Positions 11,004 to 23,042 of a stretch of DNA of 64,000 bases are shown here, in pieces. The DNA comes from Monocercomonoides exilis (lineage: Eukaryota; Preaxostyla; Oxymonadida; Polymastigidae): NCBI GenBank assembly GCA_001643675.2, contig LSRY02000016.1, positions 1,054,001-1,118,000 on the forward strand, given 5' to 3'. The position numbers and the translations under genes were made by a program. The notes beneath the pieces are model-generated. The model was not told where the DNA came from. It was given only the letters and a program-made list of their open reading frames with translations, and did not search any database. Position 1 is the stretch's first letter, and every line of letters begins with the position of its first letter.

Positions 11004-14000
11004 ATGATCACATCCAACCCAGACCAACTCACCTGGATCGACCCCACTTGGAAGTTCCCTACATTCCCTCCATATTTCACCCCTCCTGCAGACCCCTCAG
11101 CCCCTCAGCCAGTTCCATATCTCCTCTCCACTTCACCTCTTCAGCACCCGTTTCTAACAGAGCTGCTTGCCCTCCAGACGCAGCAGATGCTGGTGATGAA
11201 GGGCATTGTCGAGGAGAGCCAGCTGAATCTGTTCTATTCCACGCCGAAGGAGCACCGCCTGCGGATTGAGGAGGACTTGCGGATGATGCAAGAAGAAGAG
11301 CAGGAGAGGGAGAGAGAGAGGGAGGCAGAGAAGAGGGAGGAGTCTGTGTATGACAACAGCAGCGGAGGGAATAATGTTAATAGTGCGAATGGCAGTGGTA
11401 GTAGTAATAATAATGCAAATATTAATAATTCTTATAATAATAATAATAATAATACTGTGAGTGGAGGAGGAGAAGGAGAAAGAGAGAAAGAAGCAGGAAA
11501 TGCAGGTGATAATTCAGGAGACGATAGAGAAAGAGAAAGAGAAAGAGAGAGAATGAGGTATGAAAGCGAGCAACGATATGACAGTGAAAGTGAAGACAAT
11601 GGTACGAATGATGATGAAGAGAGGCGCAGAAGGCGGAGGAGGCGGAGGAAGAGGCAGGAGAGGAGGATGAGCGAGGAGCAAGTGAATCAAGGGTATGGCG
11701 GAGGGGGTGTGAATGTGCTGCAGAAGAAGGCGTCAAGAAGAGAGGCAGAAAGAGAAGAGATGCACAGCAGCCGGCTGTCGGCGAGGCAGCTGGCGCTTTC
11801 AGAGAGAGAGATGAGGAGAGAGAGAGAAAGAGAGAGGGAGAGAGAAAGAGAGAGGGAAAGGGAAAGGGAAAGGGATCGAGACAGAGACAGAGAAAGGGAT
11901 CCGAAGTCGAGTAGGAGCAATGCGGACAAATGGGAAGGGTATGATGATGAAGAGAGGGAGGGGTATGACAATGACAATGATGATGAAGACGAAGATGAGG
12001 AAGACTATTCGCATTCAGGAGATGACTACGATATGGATGAGAGGCAGAGGGAGAGAGAGAGAACGAGAGAACGAGGAGAAAGAGTGGAACGAGGAATTAG
12101 AGAATCGATGTCAGGTGTGCATTCAGGAAGGCAGCAGCAGCAGAGGCAGAGGAGAGAGAAAGGAAGGGGCAGAGATAAGAAAGGCAGGCGGAACAGAAGA
12201 GACAGAAGAGGAGGGAGTTTGAATGGGCGGCTGAGCAGTCGAAGAGGAAGAGATATGCACGAGAGGATGGAGTATGAAGGAGGAGGAGGAGGAGGAGGGG
12301 AAAGGGGAGGATACGGAGATGATAATGATAATGACAATGACAATGACATTGAGTATGACAACTATAACGACAACGATGGCGACGAAAGAGAAGATGGGGA
12401 CGAGTTCAGTGACGATTCATTGGGCACGCCACAACCGGAACACACTGAGCATCCAGAGCATCCAGATCATTCTGATCACACAGAACTGTCTCAACAGCAG
12501 GCAGGAGATGGCATGCACAATGGACATTCCATGGCAAATGTGGTGCGTTCGCCACAGGGCTTACACCCTATCTCATCGATGCAATCTATACAATCTATGC
12601 AATCTATGCAGGGCATACAGCCAATTCAACAAATGCAATCAATGCCAACCATCCAAGCGATCCAAGCCATCCACACAAAGACCTCTTCCTCCAGTCTGAC
12701 TGGAATGATTTCCCCAGCAAGTGCTCGTTCACAGAGCCCTCCGATTGACCCGCGCTCGCTGCTCACTCAAGTGGAGGAGCAGCCCATTTTGACTTCTGCG
12801 CTGTCTCAGGTGAAGAACAGGATGATGATGCAACAACAACAACAGCAGCAGCAGAACATGCCATCTCCTCCTGCATCGCCTGGACTGGGCAGTTTGCCTG
12901 CGCTTCCTGGCTCTCCACACCAGTGGCATGCAGTGAGCTTTGCCCAGGGACAAGGGAATGCTTCTGGGACATCATTATCATCAGCTTCATTATCATCTTC
13001 ATCATCTTCATCGTCTTCTTCATCTTCATCTTCAAATCCAGTGGTGCATCGTGCTGAGCGTTCGCAATCGTTTAGTCAGAATTCATATGATCAACAACAG
13101 CAATATCAGCAGCAGCAACAGCAGATGGAGATGAGTGGAGGAGGAGGAGGAGGAGGAAGAGACGGAATCAGTGGAAGCAATCCAAGCAACAGCCTTTCCC
13201 ACCAGCAGTTTTACCAGCCGCACCAGATCCACATTCAAAGAGGGAGTGCAGTTGGCGAAGTTGCCCACAGCCCTCGTCGGGACAGCATCAACAGCAGCTT
13301 CAACAGCATCAACAGTTTGAACACCATCAGCAGCAGCCTCAACACAAACAACATGAACAACATGAGCAATGCAATTGCAGAGCATGGAGCAGAAATGGCT
13401 TGCCTGCCGCTCCCTTCAACAGCTGTGTCTTCGTCTTCTTCTTTGTCTTCTTCTTCTTCCATTTCATCTGCTTCTGCTTCAGACTCCATCCACTCAACAC
13501 ACTCATCTCTATCTTTCCAGCAGTATTCCTCGCTCCAGCCACATCAGATGCGCCATTCAATTGATGTTTCTCTGCTTCCACAGGCATCTTCATCTCCCCC
13601 TCCTCTTCCTCTTCCGTCTTCTTCTTCTTGTACTCTGCCATTCCAAACAGACTTGCAATACCAGCATCAACACCAGCACCAACAAAGCAATGCTTATCAA
13701 TCACACACACATTCTTCTTCTTCTTCTTCTTCTTCTTCTTCTTCTTCTTCTTCTTCTTCTTCTTCTTCTTCTTCTTCTTCTTCTTCTTCTTCTTCTTCTT
13801 CTTCTTCTTCTTCTTCTTCTTCTTCTTCTGATGCGAATCGAATTGTTCCTCTGAGAGAAATACCACAAGCACCGCTGTCAGCTGAACGCGAACACAATTT
13901 TGGAGAAGAAGGAGACGAGAAGAGGAACAAATACGTGATGAACGAAGGAATGACAGGCGTTTCAGGGCAAAACCAGTTGTCTGTGTATGGAACGCCTTCT

Positions 14001-15257
14001 TCTTCTTCATCTGCCTCTTCTTCAATATCACTTACCACTCCATCCACTTCTTCTTCGTCTCCTTCTCGTTTGCCTCTCTCTTTCCCTCCTCTCACTTCAC
14101 TCTCCACACCTCAGCTTCAGCAACAAAATCAACTGCAGCAGCAACAAGCTTATTACAATACACCTCAATCAGCTATGCCTTCACAATCATCATCATCATC
14201 ATCATCTTCTTCTTCTTCCTCTTCCTCCTCTTCCTCCTCTTCTTCCACCATGTCATCTCCACTTGCTCTCAAACCCCCCATCGGAAGGCCTCCGCTGTCG
14301 GTGCTGATGAAGCAAAAAAGCGACCTCACTTCAGCTCATTCACAGGCATATGCTTCACGTCACATTTCATCATCATCATCTTCTTCTTCTTCTTCGTCTT
14401 CTTCTTCATTCCCAACCTCACAAACACCCCCAATACCCAATTCACACTCACATACATTTCCTTCTTCTTCTTCTGCTTCTGCGTCTTCTACCCCTTCTTC
14501 CACACCTTCAACTTCCCCTTCTTCTTCCTCATCGAATCTTGACTATCTCCACAATCCAACATCTTCTTCCTCTCTTCCTCCTCTTCTTCCTCTCCCTTCA
14601 CTCAACATGTCCTCCTTCACCACACACCAGAATGTTCCTTCGTCTTCTCCTTCTTCTCCGTCTTCCTCTTCTGTCACTCCGTCTTCCTATTCCACTTCAT
14701 CCCATCATTCTTCTTCTCCTTCTCTGCCTTCGCCTTCCTCTGGTGGAAGCGCTGCTAGTCAGCAATTTGCTCATTTTGCTGTGTCTTCTTCTTCTTCTTC
14801 TTCTCCGATGCAATCAGATTCCCCTTCTTCTTCTTCCTCTTCCTCCTCCTCTTCTTCTGTTCCTTCTTCTCTTCCTGGACAAACCCGATACCCTCCCTTG
14901 ACAGCACACACCCGCTCCTCCTCTTCACACTCTCTCCGTTCAAATGCATCCAATTCCTCTGCCACGTCTTATTCATCGATCAACACACAGCAGAATTCAA
15001 CGCCGAGAAGAAGCGCTTCTCAGACACCGCCGATTGCGCCATATTCGCAAGGGGGTGTGGGGAATACAGGCGTTTCAAATGTTTCAGGTTTGCAGGGCCT
15101 ACAGGGATTACAGGGATATCAGGGTTATTCAGGGCATACAGGACATTCTAGTCATTCGGGACATTCGGGACATTCGAACCATTCGAGTCATTCGAATCAG
15201 TCGGGGCAGTCAGGACAGTATTCACCAGCATCAAAGCAGAGGAGGATAAAGTCATGA
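11004..15257 (+). CDS. Very large low-complexity protein with long Ser runs, function unknown
   Basis: Single uninterrupted frame of 1417 codons, start ATG at 11004 after a C/T-rich leader, stop TGA. Only the first 90 or so residues look folded (TWIDPTWKFPTFPPYFTPPA, then a helix with LLALQTQQMLVMKGIVEE). The rest is low-complexity: an Arg/Glu-rich block (about 11300-12250) with runs of RERERE, Asn/Asp-rich stretches, Met/Gln repeats (QSIQSMQSMQ), poly-Gln, poly-Gly and many poly-Ser tracts. The longest Ser tract is about 39 residues, coded by pure TCT. The C-terminus has Gly/His/Ser dipeptide-like repeats (SGHSGHSNHSS). No stop occurs over 4.2 kb, so the frame is under selection or very young. 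I recognise no domain. A disordered nuclear or condensate-forming protein is a guess. Confidence 0.7.
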   Translation: MITSNPDQLTWIDPTWKFPTFPPYFTPPADPSAPQPVPYLLSTSPLQHPFLTELLALQTQQMLVMKGIVEESQLNLFYSTPKEHRLRIEEDLRMMQEEEQEREREREAEKREESVYDNSSGGNNVNSANGSGSSNNNANINNSYNNNNNNTVSGGGEGEREKEAGNAGDNSGDDRERERERERMRYESEQRYDSESEDNGTNDDEERRRRRRRRRKRQERRMSEEQVNQGYGGGGVNVLQKKASRREAEREEMHSSRLSARQLALSEREMRRERERERERERERERERERDRDRDRERDPKSSRSNADKWEGYDDEEREGYDNDNDDEDEDEEDYSHSGDDYDMDERQRERERTRERGERVERGIRESMSGVHSGRQQQQRQRREKGRGRDKKGRRNRRDRRGGSLNGRLSSRRGRDMHERMEYEGGGGGGGERGGYGDDNDNDNDNDIEYDNYNDNDGDEREDGDEFSDDSLGTPQPEHTEHPEHPDHSDHTELSQQQAGDGMHNGHSMANVVRSPQGLHPISSMQSIQSMQSMQGIQPIQQMQSMPTIQAIQAIHTKTSSSSLTGMISPASARSQSPPIDPRSLLTQVEEQPILTSALSQVKNRMMMQQQQQQQQNMPSPPASPGLGSLPALPGSPHQWHAVSFAQGQGNASGTSLSSASLSSSSSSSSSSSSSSNPVVHRAERSQSFSQNSYDQQQQYQQQQQQMEMSGGGGGGGRDGISGSNPSNSLSHQQFYQPHQIHIQRGSAVGEVAHSPRRDSINSSFNSINSLNTISSSLNTNNMNNMSNAIAEHGAEMACLPLPSTAVSSSSSLSSSSSISSASASDSIHSTHSSLSFQQYSSLQPHQMRHSIDVSLLPQASSSPPPLPLPSSSSCTLPFQTDLQYQHQHQHQQSNAYQSHTHSSSSSSSSSSSSSSSSSSSSSSSSSSSSSSSSSSSSSSSDANRIVPLREIPQAPLSAEREHNFGEEGDEKRNKYVMNEGMTGVSGQNQLSVYGTPSSSSSASSSISLTTPSTSSSSPSRLPLSFPPLTSLSTPQLQQQNQLQQQQAYYNTPQSAMPSQSSSSSSSSSSSSSSSSSSSSTMSSPLALKPPIGRPPLSVLMKQKSDLTSAHSQAYASRHISSSSSSSSSSSSSSFPTSQTPPIPNSHSHTFPSSSSASASSTPSSTPSTSPSSSSSNLDYLHNPTSSSSLPPLLPLPSLNMSSFTTHQNVPSSSPSSPSSSSVTPSSYSTSSHHSSSPSLPSPSSGGSAASQQFAHFAVSSSSSSSPMQSDSPSSSSSSSSSSSVPSSLPGQTRYPPLTAHTRSSSSHSLRSNASNSSATSYSSINTQQNSTPRRSASQTPPIAPYSQGGVGNTGVSNVSGLQGLQGLQGYQGYSGHTGHSSHSGHSGHSNHSSHSNQSGQSGQYSPASKQRRIKS
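13712..13829. repeat. Perfect (TTC)n microsatellite, about 39 units, inside coding sequence
   Basis: An unbroken TTC/TCT array of about 118 bp encodes poly-Ser in frame in the 11004-15257 gene. Related shorter TTC/TCA arrays flank it (14185-14245, 14370-14410). Confidence 0.95.
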
Positions 15258-15940
15258 AAAATTGTAAGTTCAAAATTGAAAGTTATGGGTAAATGATAAA
15301 ATGATAAAATTAAATCAAATATAATGGTAAATGAGGTTGAGAAGAAGGAAAATGAATGAACGTCATTATGCAGTGAACATTTGAACACGATAAAATGAAT
15401 CGAAATGAAATGAATACATAATATTCCCACTTATCTTTTGAATGTGAAATGTTGAATGAAAAAAATGTGGAAGTTGAATGTGTTTCTGATATGTTCATTT
15501 TATAGTACCATTGATATCAGTGATGATTATATGCACACACATTCATTCATATATATATATGTGTGTTAAAATGATGCTCCTGCCTTCAACTTCAATTTCT
15601 TTTACTTCTTCATATTCTAATTCTTTTTTCTATATGTTCTCATTCTTTTCCTTTTTCTTGCCTTTTTCTGTTTATCTTGGCGTTTTGCCATTTGACTTCT
15701 GATTTTCTTTTTTGTTTGTGCTTTTATTTTATCTTATTTATGACAGTCATTTTTGAGTGATCGCTTTTGAAAGTTATTTTGGTTTTTTTCCTTTCTTCAA
15801 TTTTTTTTTAAGATTTTTTATTTAATTTTTTGTATGTGTTATTTTTTTAAAAGTCAAATAAAATCATTTTGTTAACAATAAAATTGTGCTTTCAGATTGA
15901 ATGAAAAGTGCAAAATGTGTTTTGTCGAGCAATTTAGTAT

Positions 15941-15976
<36 letters not shown>

Positions 15977-18900
15977 TTTTTCTTATTCTTTTCTTTTCTT
16001 TTCACCTTCTAAGTTTTGCACAAGTCTAATGTCGATTTCCTTCTAAGCATATAAATAAAGTCTATATTGTTAATTATTGCGATTTTGCTTATGCAATTTT
16101 TTTCCCTTTAATGTTAAAAGTCTTTTCAAACTAACAATTGAAAATTTTGAATTAAACCTGCTTTTTTTATTGATTATTGTTCATAAGAAGTCCTGTTTGG
16201 TTGCCTTCTTCCTTTTTTTTATTACAACTCGTCAGAAGAATAATGAAAATGAAATTTGTTAATCGGGTTATTCATCCTTTGTCGTTTTTAATCCACTTTT
16301 TCTATTTATTTTCTCTTATTTGATTTTTTCTAATAATTTCTAATCTTTTCTTCAATTATCTTTTTTCATTATCTTTTTCATTATTTTTGAGAAACAATAC
16401 GTTTTTTCAAAATACTGAACAATATCTTCATATGCAATGTGTATGTAACATCTTTACTCAATCTGTGTGCTTCTCTACTTTTATTCAAGTGTTTATTGGA
16501 TAAAAATCCGTTGCTTTCTTTCTTAATTGTTCTCTTTAATTATCTTTCGTATATCTATGTTTTGATTATTTATCTTTCAATATTGTTTCTTTATTTAGTT
16601 GAAATGTCTCTTTTCAATTGTGGATTTTTAATGATCAATTTGTGAATTGCTTTTCTTTTTCTTTTTCTTCTTTTTCTTCTAATTTATTTATATTTATCAC
16701 AAATTTTTTATTATTGAAAAAATGACTGTCATAAATAAATTGTATATGTAGAATTGCACTTTTTACAACATTTCTTTTCTCAATGCTTGACTTCGCAATC
16801 ATTGTTTGAAAATATTTCTTTCTTTCTTTCTTTTTCTTCTTCATTATTCTTTCTTCATTCTACTCTTTTTTTCATTCTTTTTTTATGCTTTTCCTCCTCC
16901 AGCTTCAATCATACACGCACTGTCGTTACTACCCCTTTCGATTATTTCACATTCAAAATCACACAGTTCCATTTGAGTGGGTCTGACAAGTTTTGTTAAC
17001 TGTTAAGCTCATCCTCTTTCTCTTTAGTTGTTTCAAATAACAATGAAAGAAAAAAATGAAAAAAATAAACTGATCATTAATTAATTTATTTTTTTCTTCA
17101 TTGAAGAAAGTCATTTGAAGTTTCGTTCATACACTGCGTTAAGTGCAAGACACACACACAGCGTACACGTCTTGTTGGTTCACCTGCTCTCGCAAATGCG
17201 AGGTTTTCTATTGTTTATTAATAAGCATCGTTTATTTCTCATTGATTTTAATGATCTTTTATAATTTTGTTTTGTTTTTTCTTCTTTACTTTTGTCTTTT
17301 TCTTTTCTTTAATTTAATTAATTTTTTTTTTTTTTTTTGAAAGAAAAGTCTTTTATTGATCAATTACTGGATTTTTTTATGTGCAGTTTCAACAACAAGT
17401 TTGATATTCTCTTTTATTAATAGATTTATTAACGTTCAGTTTCAATTTGCTTTTTCTCTCCTTTTTTTCTTTTTTTAAAATTGTTCTCTATTTTCATATT
17501 GAAACTCGTTCTTTCCTAACTCAACTGATAAATCTTTCTTATTCATTTCACAAACCTCTTTCATTTTCTCTCTCTTTCCCTCTTTCTTTATGCCTTTCTT
17601 TTTTTCCCTTCTTTTTGACTTTTTCAGCCACAGGATCTGGAAACCTGCTCCTAATTTCCGCTTCCTTGTTATCTAAAGCACCATTTTTTTGGAGGTGTGC
17701 AAACAGACATAGCACACATCAGCAAGTTTATCTGTTTTCAGTTACATGAATAATAATGATGATAAAAATACTTTATAACAATTTACACTTCATATTGATC
17801 GGCTTTTTAAATTAAGAAATAAAGAAAAAAATAAAAAAAATAAAAAATAAAACTTCCAATAAATAAATATAATTGCATTATATAATGATAATAATAGTAA
17901 TAATGTTAAAAGTGCTTAAGTACTTTTCTTTGAAAAAAAAAAAAGAAAGAAAGAAATAAAAAAGAAAATTTTCTACCAAAGCTAAAAATGATGAATGCAC
18001 TTTTAACAATTCAAAGGAACACATGAATACAACTAAAATAAAAGAAAACGTGAAAAAGATTAGAAATAAATTTGCAGAGAACATAAAACAAAACAATAAA
18101 CTGGACATTTTTATTTTTCATTCGGGATAAACTGAAAATTGAGACTTGATTTCCAAGCTGAAAAGGAAAATGGTAATATGAAAAGAGAGAGAGAAAGAGA
18201 AAGGAAAAGAAAAAGTATTTGAATAAAAAAGTAGATAAATGGATATGTGAATAAAAAAGAAAGTAAGAGAAAAAGAAAGAGAGAAAGGAAAAAGAGAAAT
18301 AAAAACAGAGCATATAAACAATTAGAGAATGCGCAACTTAATTTATTCTTTCTGTTGAGGGAAGAAAAAGACATACGCGAAAGGTTGAATAATGTGAATG
18401 GAACGAAAATAATTCATCGAAGAAATAAATGAATATGAGGAAAAAAGAAAAGAAAAGAAAGCAAGAATATTAAAAGTTGTTTATATCAAAGAAAGATTAT
18501 CAAGAAAGATTATCAAGAAAGAGAGAGAGAGAAAGTGAGGAAGAGGGGGGAAAAGAAGAAAATTTAAAAAAAAAAGACAATGAAAAGGGAGTGAAATAAA
18601 TTGTATGAAAGAACAGAAACATCATATTGACCAGAACCGGGCAATCCAAAAAGATTAAAAGATTTAAAAGAAAAAAAGAATTTATTTTTGAATAAAACAA
18701 AAGATAAGATAAGATAAGAGAAGAGAAGAGAAGAAATAAGAAGTATAGTTCATAAACAGAGCAATGACGAGTAATGAAGTGAATCGAAAGAATACAAAAA
18801 AACTAAGTCAAAGATCAAAGATGAATGCAATTGCACAAGACTGATTAATTAAATGATGAAATAATCTATTAAATATTTTTATTTTTTTTGAATATCTGTT

Positions 18901-19691
18901 CATTAATTATCAAGAAATAAATGATCATAAACAAGAAAACAGATCAAAAAAGAAGAAGTCGTTGATGAACTTTGTGAAGAAGAAGGAAAAGGAAGAAAAG
19001 GAGGAGAAGAAGAAAATTAAAGCTAAACATTACTAAGACTTTGGGCAAGCATTCAAAAAATCATGCAAAACAAAACAAAACAAAACAAAATTATAAACAA
19101 AGCAATTATCTTCCACACCAAGGGAATACAAAGGCATCTTCGTCATTTTCCTTTCTCTTCCACTCATCCGAAAATTCGTTACAAGAGCAAGAAATGCACT
19201 TTGCAAAAATAGAAGACAAAATAGTTGGGGAAAACTACTTAATAGCTCTTCCTCACTTAATCATTTTCCTTCATAAACGAAAAAAAATCAAAAAAAGAAG
19301 CAAAAAACGAAAATTATCAGAGAACATTATTGTAACAAGATGATATTACAAAGCAGGAGGAAAGGCAAAAGGCAGTCAGTTCAAAGCTAAATCCAACTAT
19401 TTCATTTGAGTCAAAAAAAAAAAATATGCTTGACTTCACAAAAAACATAATTACTCCATTCACCATTATTCATCCCCTTCTTCTCTTTTCTCTATTTCTC
19501 TCTCTCTCTCTCTCTTTCTTCTCTTTCTTCTCTTTCTTCTCTTTCTTCTCTTTCTTCTCTTTCTTCTCTTCATCTTTCTTCTTCTTCCAATCTTCTTCTT
19601 CCCTCATCCTCTCTCTCTTTCTCAAGATAACTATTTGTTATTGCCCATCCTTCCCCTCATCTTCTTCATTCTTCTCGTTCATTTTCTCGTT
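15258..19691. other. 4.4 kb gap between convergent genes, strand-asymmetric composition
   Basis: No gene supported. From about 15550 to 17750 the + strand is pyrimidine-rich (runs of T and TTTC). From about 17820 to 19400 it turns purine-rich (AAAGAAAG-type), then pyrimidine-rich again at 19430-19690. So most of the 3' flank of both neighbouring genes is T/C-rich in its own sense direction. A (TTTC)n array lies at 15941-15976. The open frames present are homopolymer-derived. Confidence 0.6.
19498..19571. repeat. (TC)n followed by (TTCTTCTCT)n-like array
   Basis: A TC dinucleotide run (19498-19515) passes into tandem TTCTTTCTTCTC-type units of about 9 bp, just beyond the stop of the minus-strand gene at 19692. 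Confidence 0.8.
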
Positions 19692-20221
19692 CTATTTCTT
19701 CTGCTGTTGCTGTTGCATCAAAGCATCGCTGCTGCTCTGCTTCACAAAAGGCGAAAATGACATCGACGTCTTTCGTGAGTGGGACATGAACGGAGCAGAA
19801 GGAAGCGAATGCGAATTGCTTGGATTCTGGAAAGGAGATGAAGAAGAAGGAGAAGTTGAAGAAGAAGCAGTTGAAGAAGAAGAAGAAGAAGAAGATGATG
19901 ATGATGATGACGATGAATTATTCGACACACCAAACGGAGAAGGAGCCAACACATTCGTTACTTTTGCGCCAGTTGCTTCAGATTCGCCTCCACTTGCACA
20001 GTTTTGTGATTGCGCTGCTGTCTTTTTGAGAGGCTGAGGAGCAAACAGAGTGGATGCCTTGTGCTGTGTGGCGGGCTGTGTGGTCATCTGAGGATGAAAG
20101 GCAGAGGTTGTTGTGGTTGAAGATTTTGATACTGATGATGAAGTTGAGGATGAAGAAGAAGATGTTGATGCTGTTGTGACAAGCTTTTGACCGAATTGAG
20201 GTTTTGGGGATGCAAATGAAG

Positions 20222-20253
<32 letters not shown>

Positions 20254-23042
20254 TTAGAAGAAGAAGCACCAGAAACCGAACTCGAACTCATCCCCTTCAG
20301 CTTGAATGCAGCAGCTCCAAACGCATTTCCTCCACTCATTCCACTCCTCCCGCTCTTCGCAGGCGACGCCTCATTCTCCACTGGCGTTGTCGCACCAGAA
20401 CTGAGCGGAGTCGAAGAAGAGGCAGAAATCGGCTGCGGAGTCCATCCGCTCTGCTTCATCCGCTTTTGGATGGCGGAAGAGCGAAGAAGCGCTGTTGCCT
20501 TTGCCAAGCCCGACACACCTGCTTGATGGCCAATAAGAGACGGCTTGAAGGTAAGGGACTTTGTTTGCTTGGTGGAACTGGATGTGGATGCGGATGAGGC
20601 TGAAGATGTCTTTGTGACGCTGGATGAAGCTAAGTTTGCAGTGTTTCCTTGAGGCATCTGTGTCTTCGCTTTCTCCTTCTCATTCTCTTTCTCCTTCTCC
20701 TTCTTCCACTCTTTCACTTTCCCTCCCTCATCCTCACTTGCACCTCCTTTCCCCACTTTCCTCAGCTTCACCTCTCCCAGCACAACCACCCTCTTTCCGA
20801 GCCCCAGTCTTTCCGCTTTCGTCTTCCCATCTGCATCAAGCAGCTCTGCTTCTGACAGCCCGCTCTCGTCGTCGTTGTCGAGATCCAACAGATCAAAGTC
20901 CTCAGAAAACGACGAGGTCGATGGAGAGCTTGGAGCAGTTCCTGTTGAAGTGGCTGAGGCGCCTTCTTTTGCATTCGAACTGGATTGTGCTGAGTTTTTG
21001 GCTTTGTGCACTCGTTTCCCTTCTTCCTTCGCATGCTGCTGCTTCTCTTGCTCCATCTCTTTTTCTTTTTCTTTTTCTTTCTCTTTCCTCTGGAGTGTCA
21101 ACTGCCTCATCTTCTCTTCGGCCTCGTGGATCTTCTGCTTCTTCGCTTCTCTTTCCTTCATCAGCGCCCTGATTTTCTCCTCTGCCTCTTTGATCTTCTT
21201 TTCCCTCTTCACTTTCTCTTCCTCTTCTTTCTTCTTGTCCAGCATGCCCCTCAGCGTCTGCTCGATCTCGTTCTCCTTCACCTCCTGCAGAATCGGCTGC
21301 ATCAGCTTCTGCAGCACCTCTTCCAGATCGCTGCTGCCGTCGTCCTCTTCGTCTGCCCCGTTCCAGAAATCAGGTTCCTCCACGCCTCCAACTTCTGTCG
21401 TAACCTCAGCACTGATGTCGATTTTTTGCACATTTTGCGATTGGCCCATTGAAGATGAATAATCAAACGCGCTTTTGATATTTGCACTTCCATCTTCTCC
21501 TTCATTTTCTTCTTCTTCGTCATCGTCTGGCGGTGGAGGCGTCTTCAGTCTTTCTGTTTGGATGTTTGCAGAAGCAGATGTGTATGTGGCATTGCTCACA
21601 GCAGTGTGTTGATTGCAACCTTCTTCCTCCTCCTCATCATCATCATCAGGCGGAGGGGGTGTCTTGAGTTGTCGATATGCTGCCTCTGAACTTACTTTCA
21701 CGTTGTCTGTGTTTCCAATCGAAATATTTGCTCTTTCATTTCCATTGCCCTCTGCAGCAGCAGCACCAGCACCAGCATATCCTTCTTCCTCGTCTTCATC
21801 ATCATCAGGTGGGGGCGGGGTCTTCAGCTGTGCTGCTCTTTGAGCGATGCTCTCTTCTGAAACACGAACACTCGAAACAGCATTGCTCATTTGCTCGGTC
21901 ACCTTTGCGTTCTCTTCCACTTCCTCTTCATCTTCATCTTCGTCATCGTCTGGAGGAGGTGGGGTTTTCAATCTGCTTGTGGACAGTTGTGTATTCATGA
22001 TTTCATAGTTCTTGACCGCACTTCCTCCTTCTTCCTCTTCCTCTTCCTCTTCTGATGGAGGTGGTGGAGTTTTCAGTTTTTGGCGTTGCTCAGAAATAAT
22101 TGTGCTTTGTTGTGAATATGATTCTGTTTCTTGAATTGAAGCGTTGTTATCATTGAATTGATTCAAAGCTTCTTCATTTCTTCCTCCGCCTTCTTCTTCG
22201 TCTTCATCTTCAGGCGGACCTGGCGTTTTCAGTCTTTCAGATTGTGAGGGTTTTTCCGATGCATTCGCCTGAACTTCGTCGTTATTCTCATTTTCCTCTT
22301 CTTCCATTTCAGGAGGACCAGGAGTGCGAAGACGAGGTTGTTTTGCTTCTTCTTCATCGGATTCACTGTCAGGAGGCGGAGGTGTAGGAAGTGGAGGAGG
22401 TTGTGAAGCTGAAGCAGCTTCAGAATTTTGAAGAATGCTTGAAGGGTTGGATGCAGCAACTTCACCTTCATCACATATCATTTCTCCCATTGCTTGAAAT
22501 TGCTTCATTTCTTCAATTTCTTCTTGGCACACGGGCAGCATAGTTTCTTGTTGTTCTTCTTGTTCAGACTGCACGCTCATTGTTTGTGCAATATGATGTA
22601 AAAAATCAACAATTAACTCCGCAGCCACAAAAGTAGGCGGATCTTGTTTCCTAAAATTGTGCGAAAAATAAAAAAAAAATCCGAAAAAAGTCTCTTTGAA
22701 AAAAGGCATAAAAATTTATTGTATTCATACAGCATCGCATGGTGCTTCGAGCGATTTTGATGTGCCCAAATATCAAATAACGCAATTGCTGGAAGTTCTT
22801 CTTTTCCTTCAAAATGGTCGAAAATTGTTCTGAGACCTCTCCTAGGCTTCTCTAAACAAATTGGAAGATATTCTTTTAGAGTTACAAGGAGAAAATCCGA
22901 TAATCCAAGAAGCTCCTATATATCAACAATTATCGCATCAATACAAACAAATCATCCATATAAAAAATGAGCAATGACAAACAGTTATAATTGAATCAGT
23001 TTGATCTTCTTGATAATTTTGTGTGCCTTTTTCTTCTTCCAT
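19692..23042 (-). CDS. Acidic protein with tandem Thr-Pro-Pro repeats, coiled coil and Ser-rich tail, function unknown
   Basis: Three exons on the minus strand: 22983-23042 (ATG at 23042), 22731-22915 and 19692-22650 (stop TAG), introns 67 and 80 bp, about 1067 aa. The N-terminus reads MEEEKGTQNYQEDQTDSIIT, then ELLGLSDFLLVTLKEYLPIC and ALFDIWAHQNRSKHHAML. This first 100-residue helical part recalls RIIa/Dpy-30-like dimerisation domains or TPGS1, but weakly. Then come about seven copies of a unit built as (R/K)L(K/R)TP(P/G)PP followed by 6-10 Asp/Glu, spaced 35-55 residues apart (21500-22400). Next is a charged coiled coil (about 20990-21290, EKEKEKEKEMEQEK type) and a Ser-rich tail ending in poly-Gln. 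The exon chain restores one frame. An ATG at 22709 inside intron 2 is an alternative but less likely start. Confidence 0.75.

Noticed and set aside
13339-14107. Poly-Lys, poly-Glu and poly-Leu frames around the TTC array
   Set aside because: Other-frame shadows of the microsatellite. The Ser frame is the long uninterrupted one.
16077-17749. Short hydrophobic frames in the convergent gap
   Set aside because: Phe/Leu/Ser-only composition follows from the pyrimidine-rich strand.
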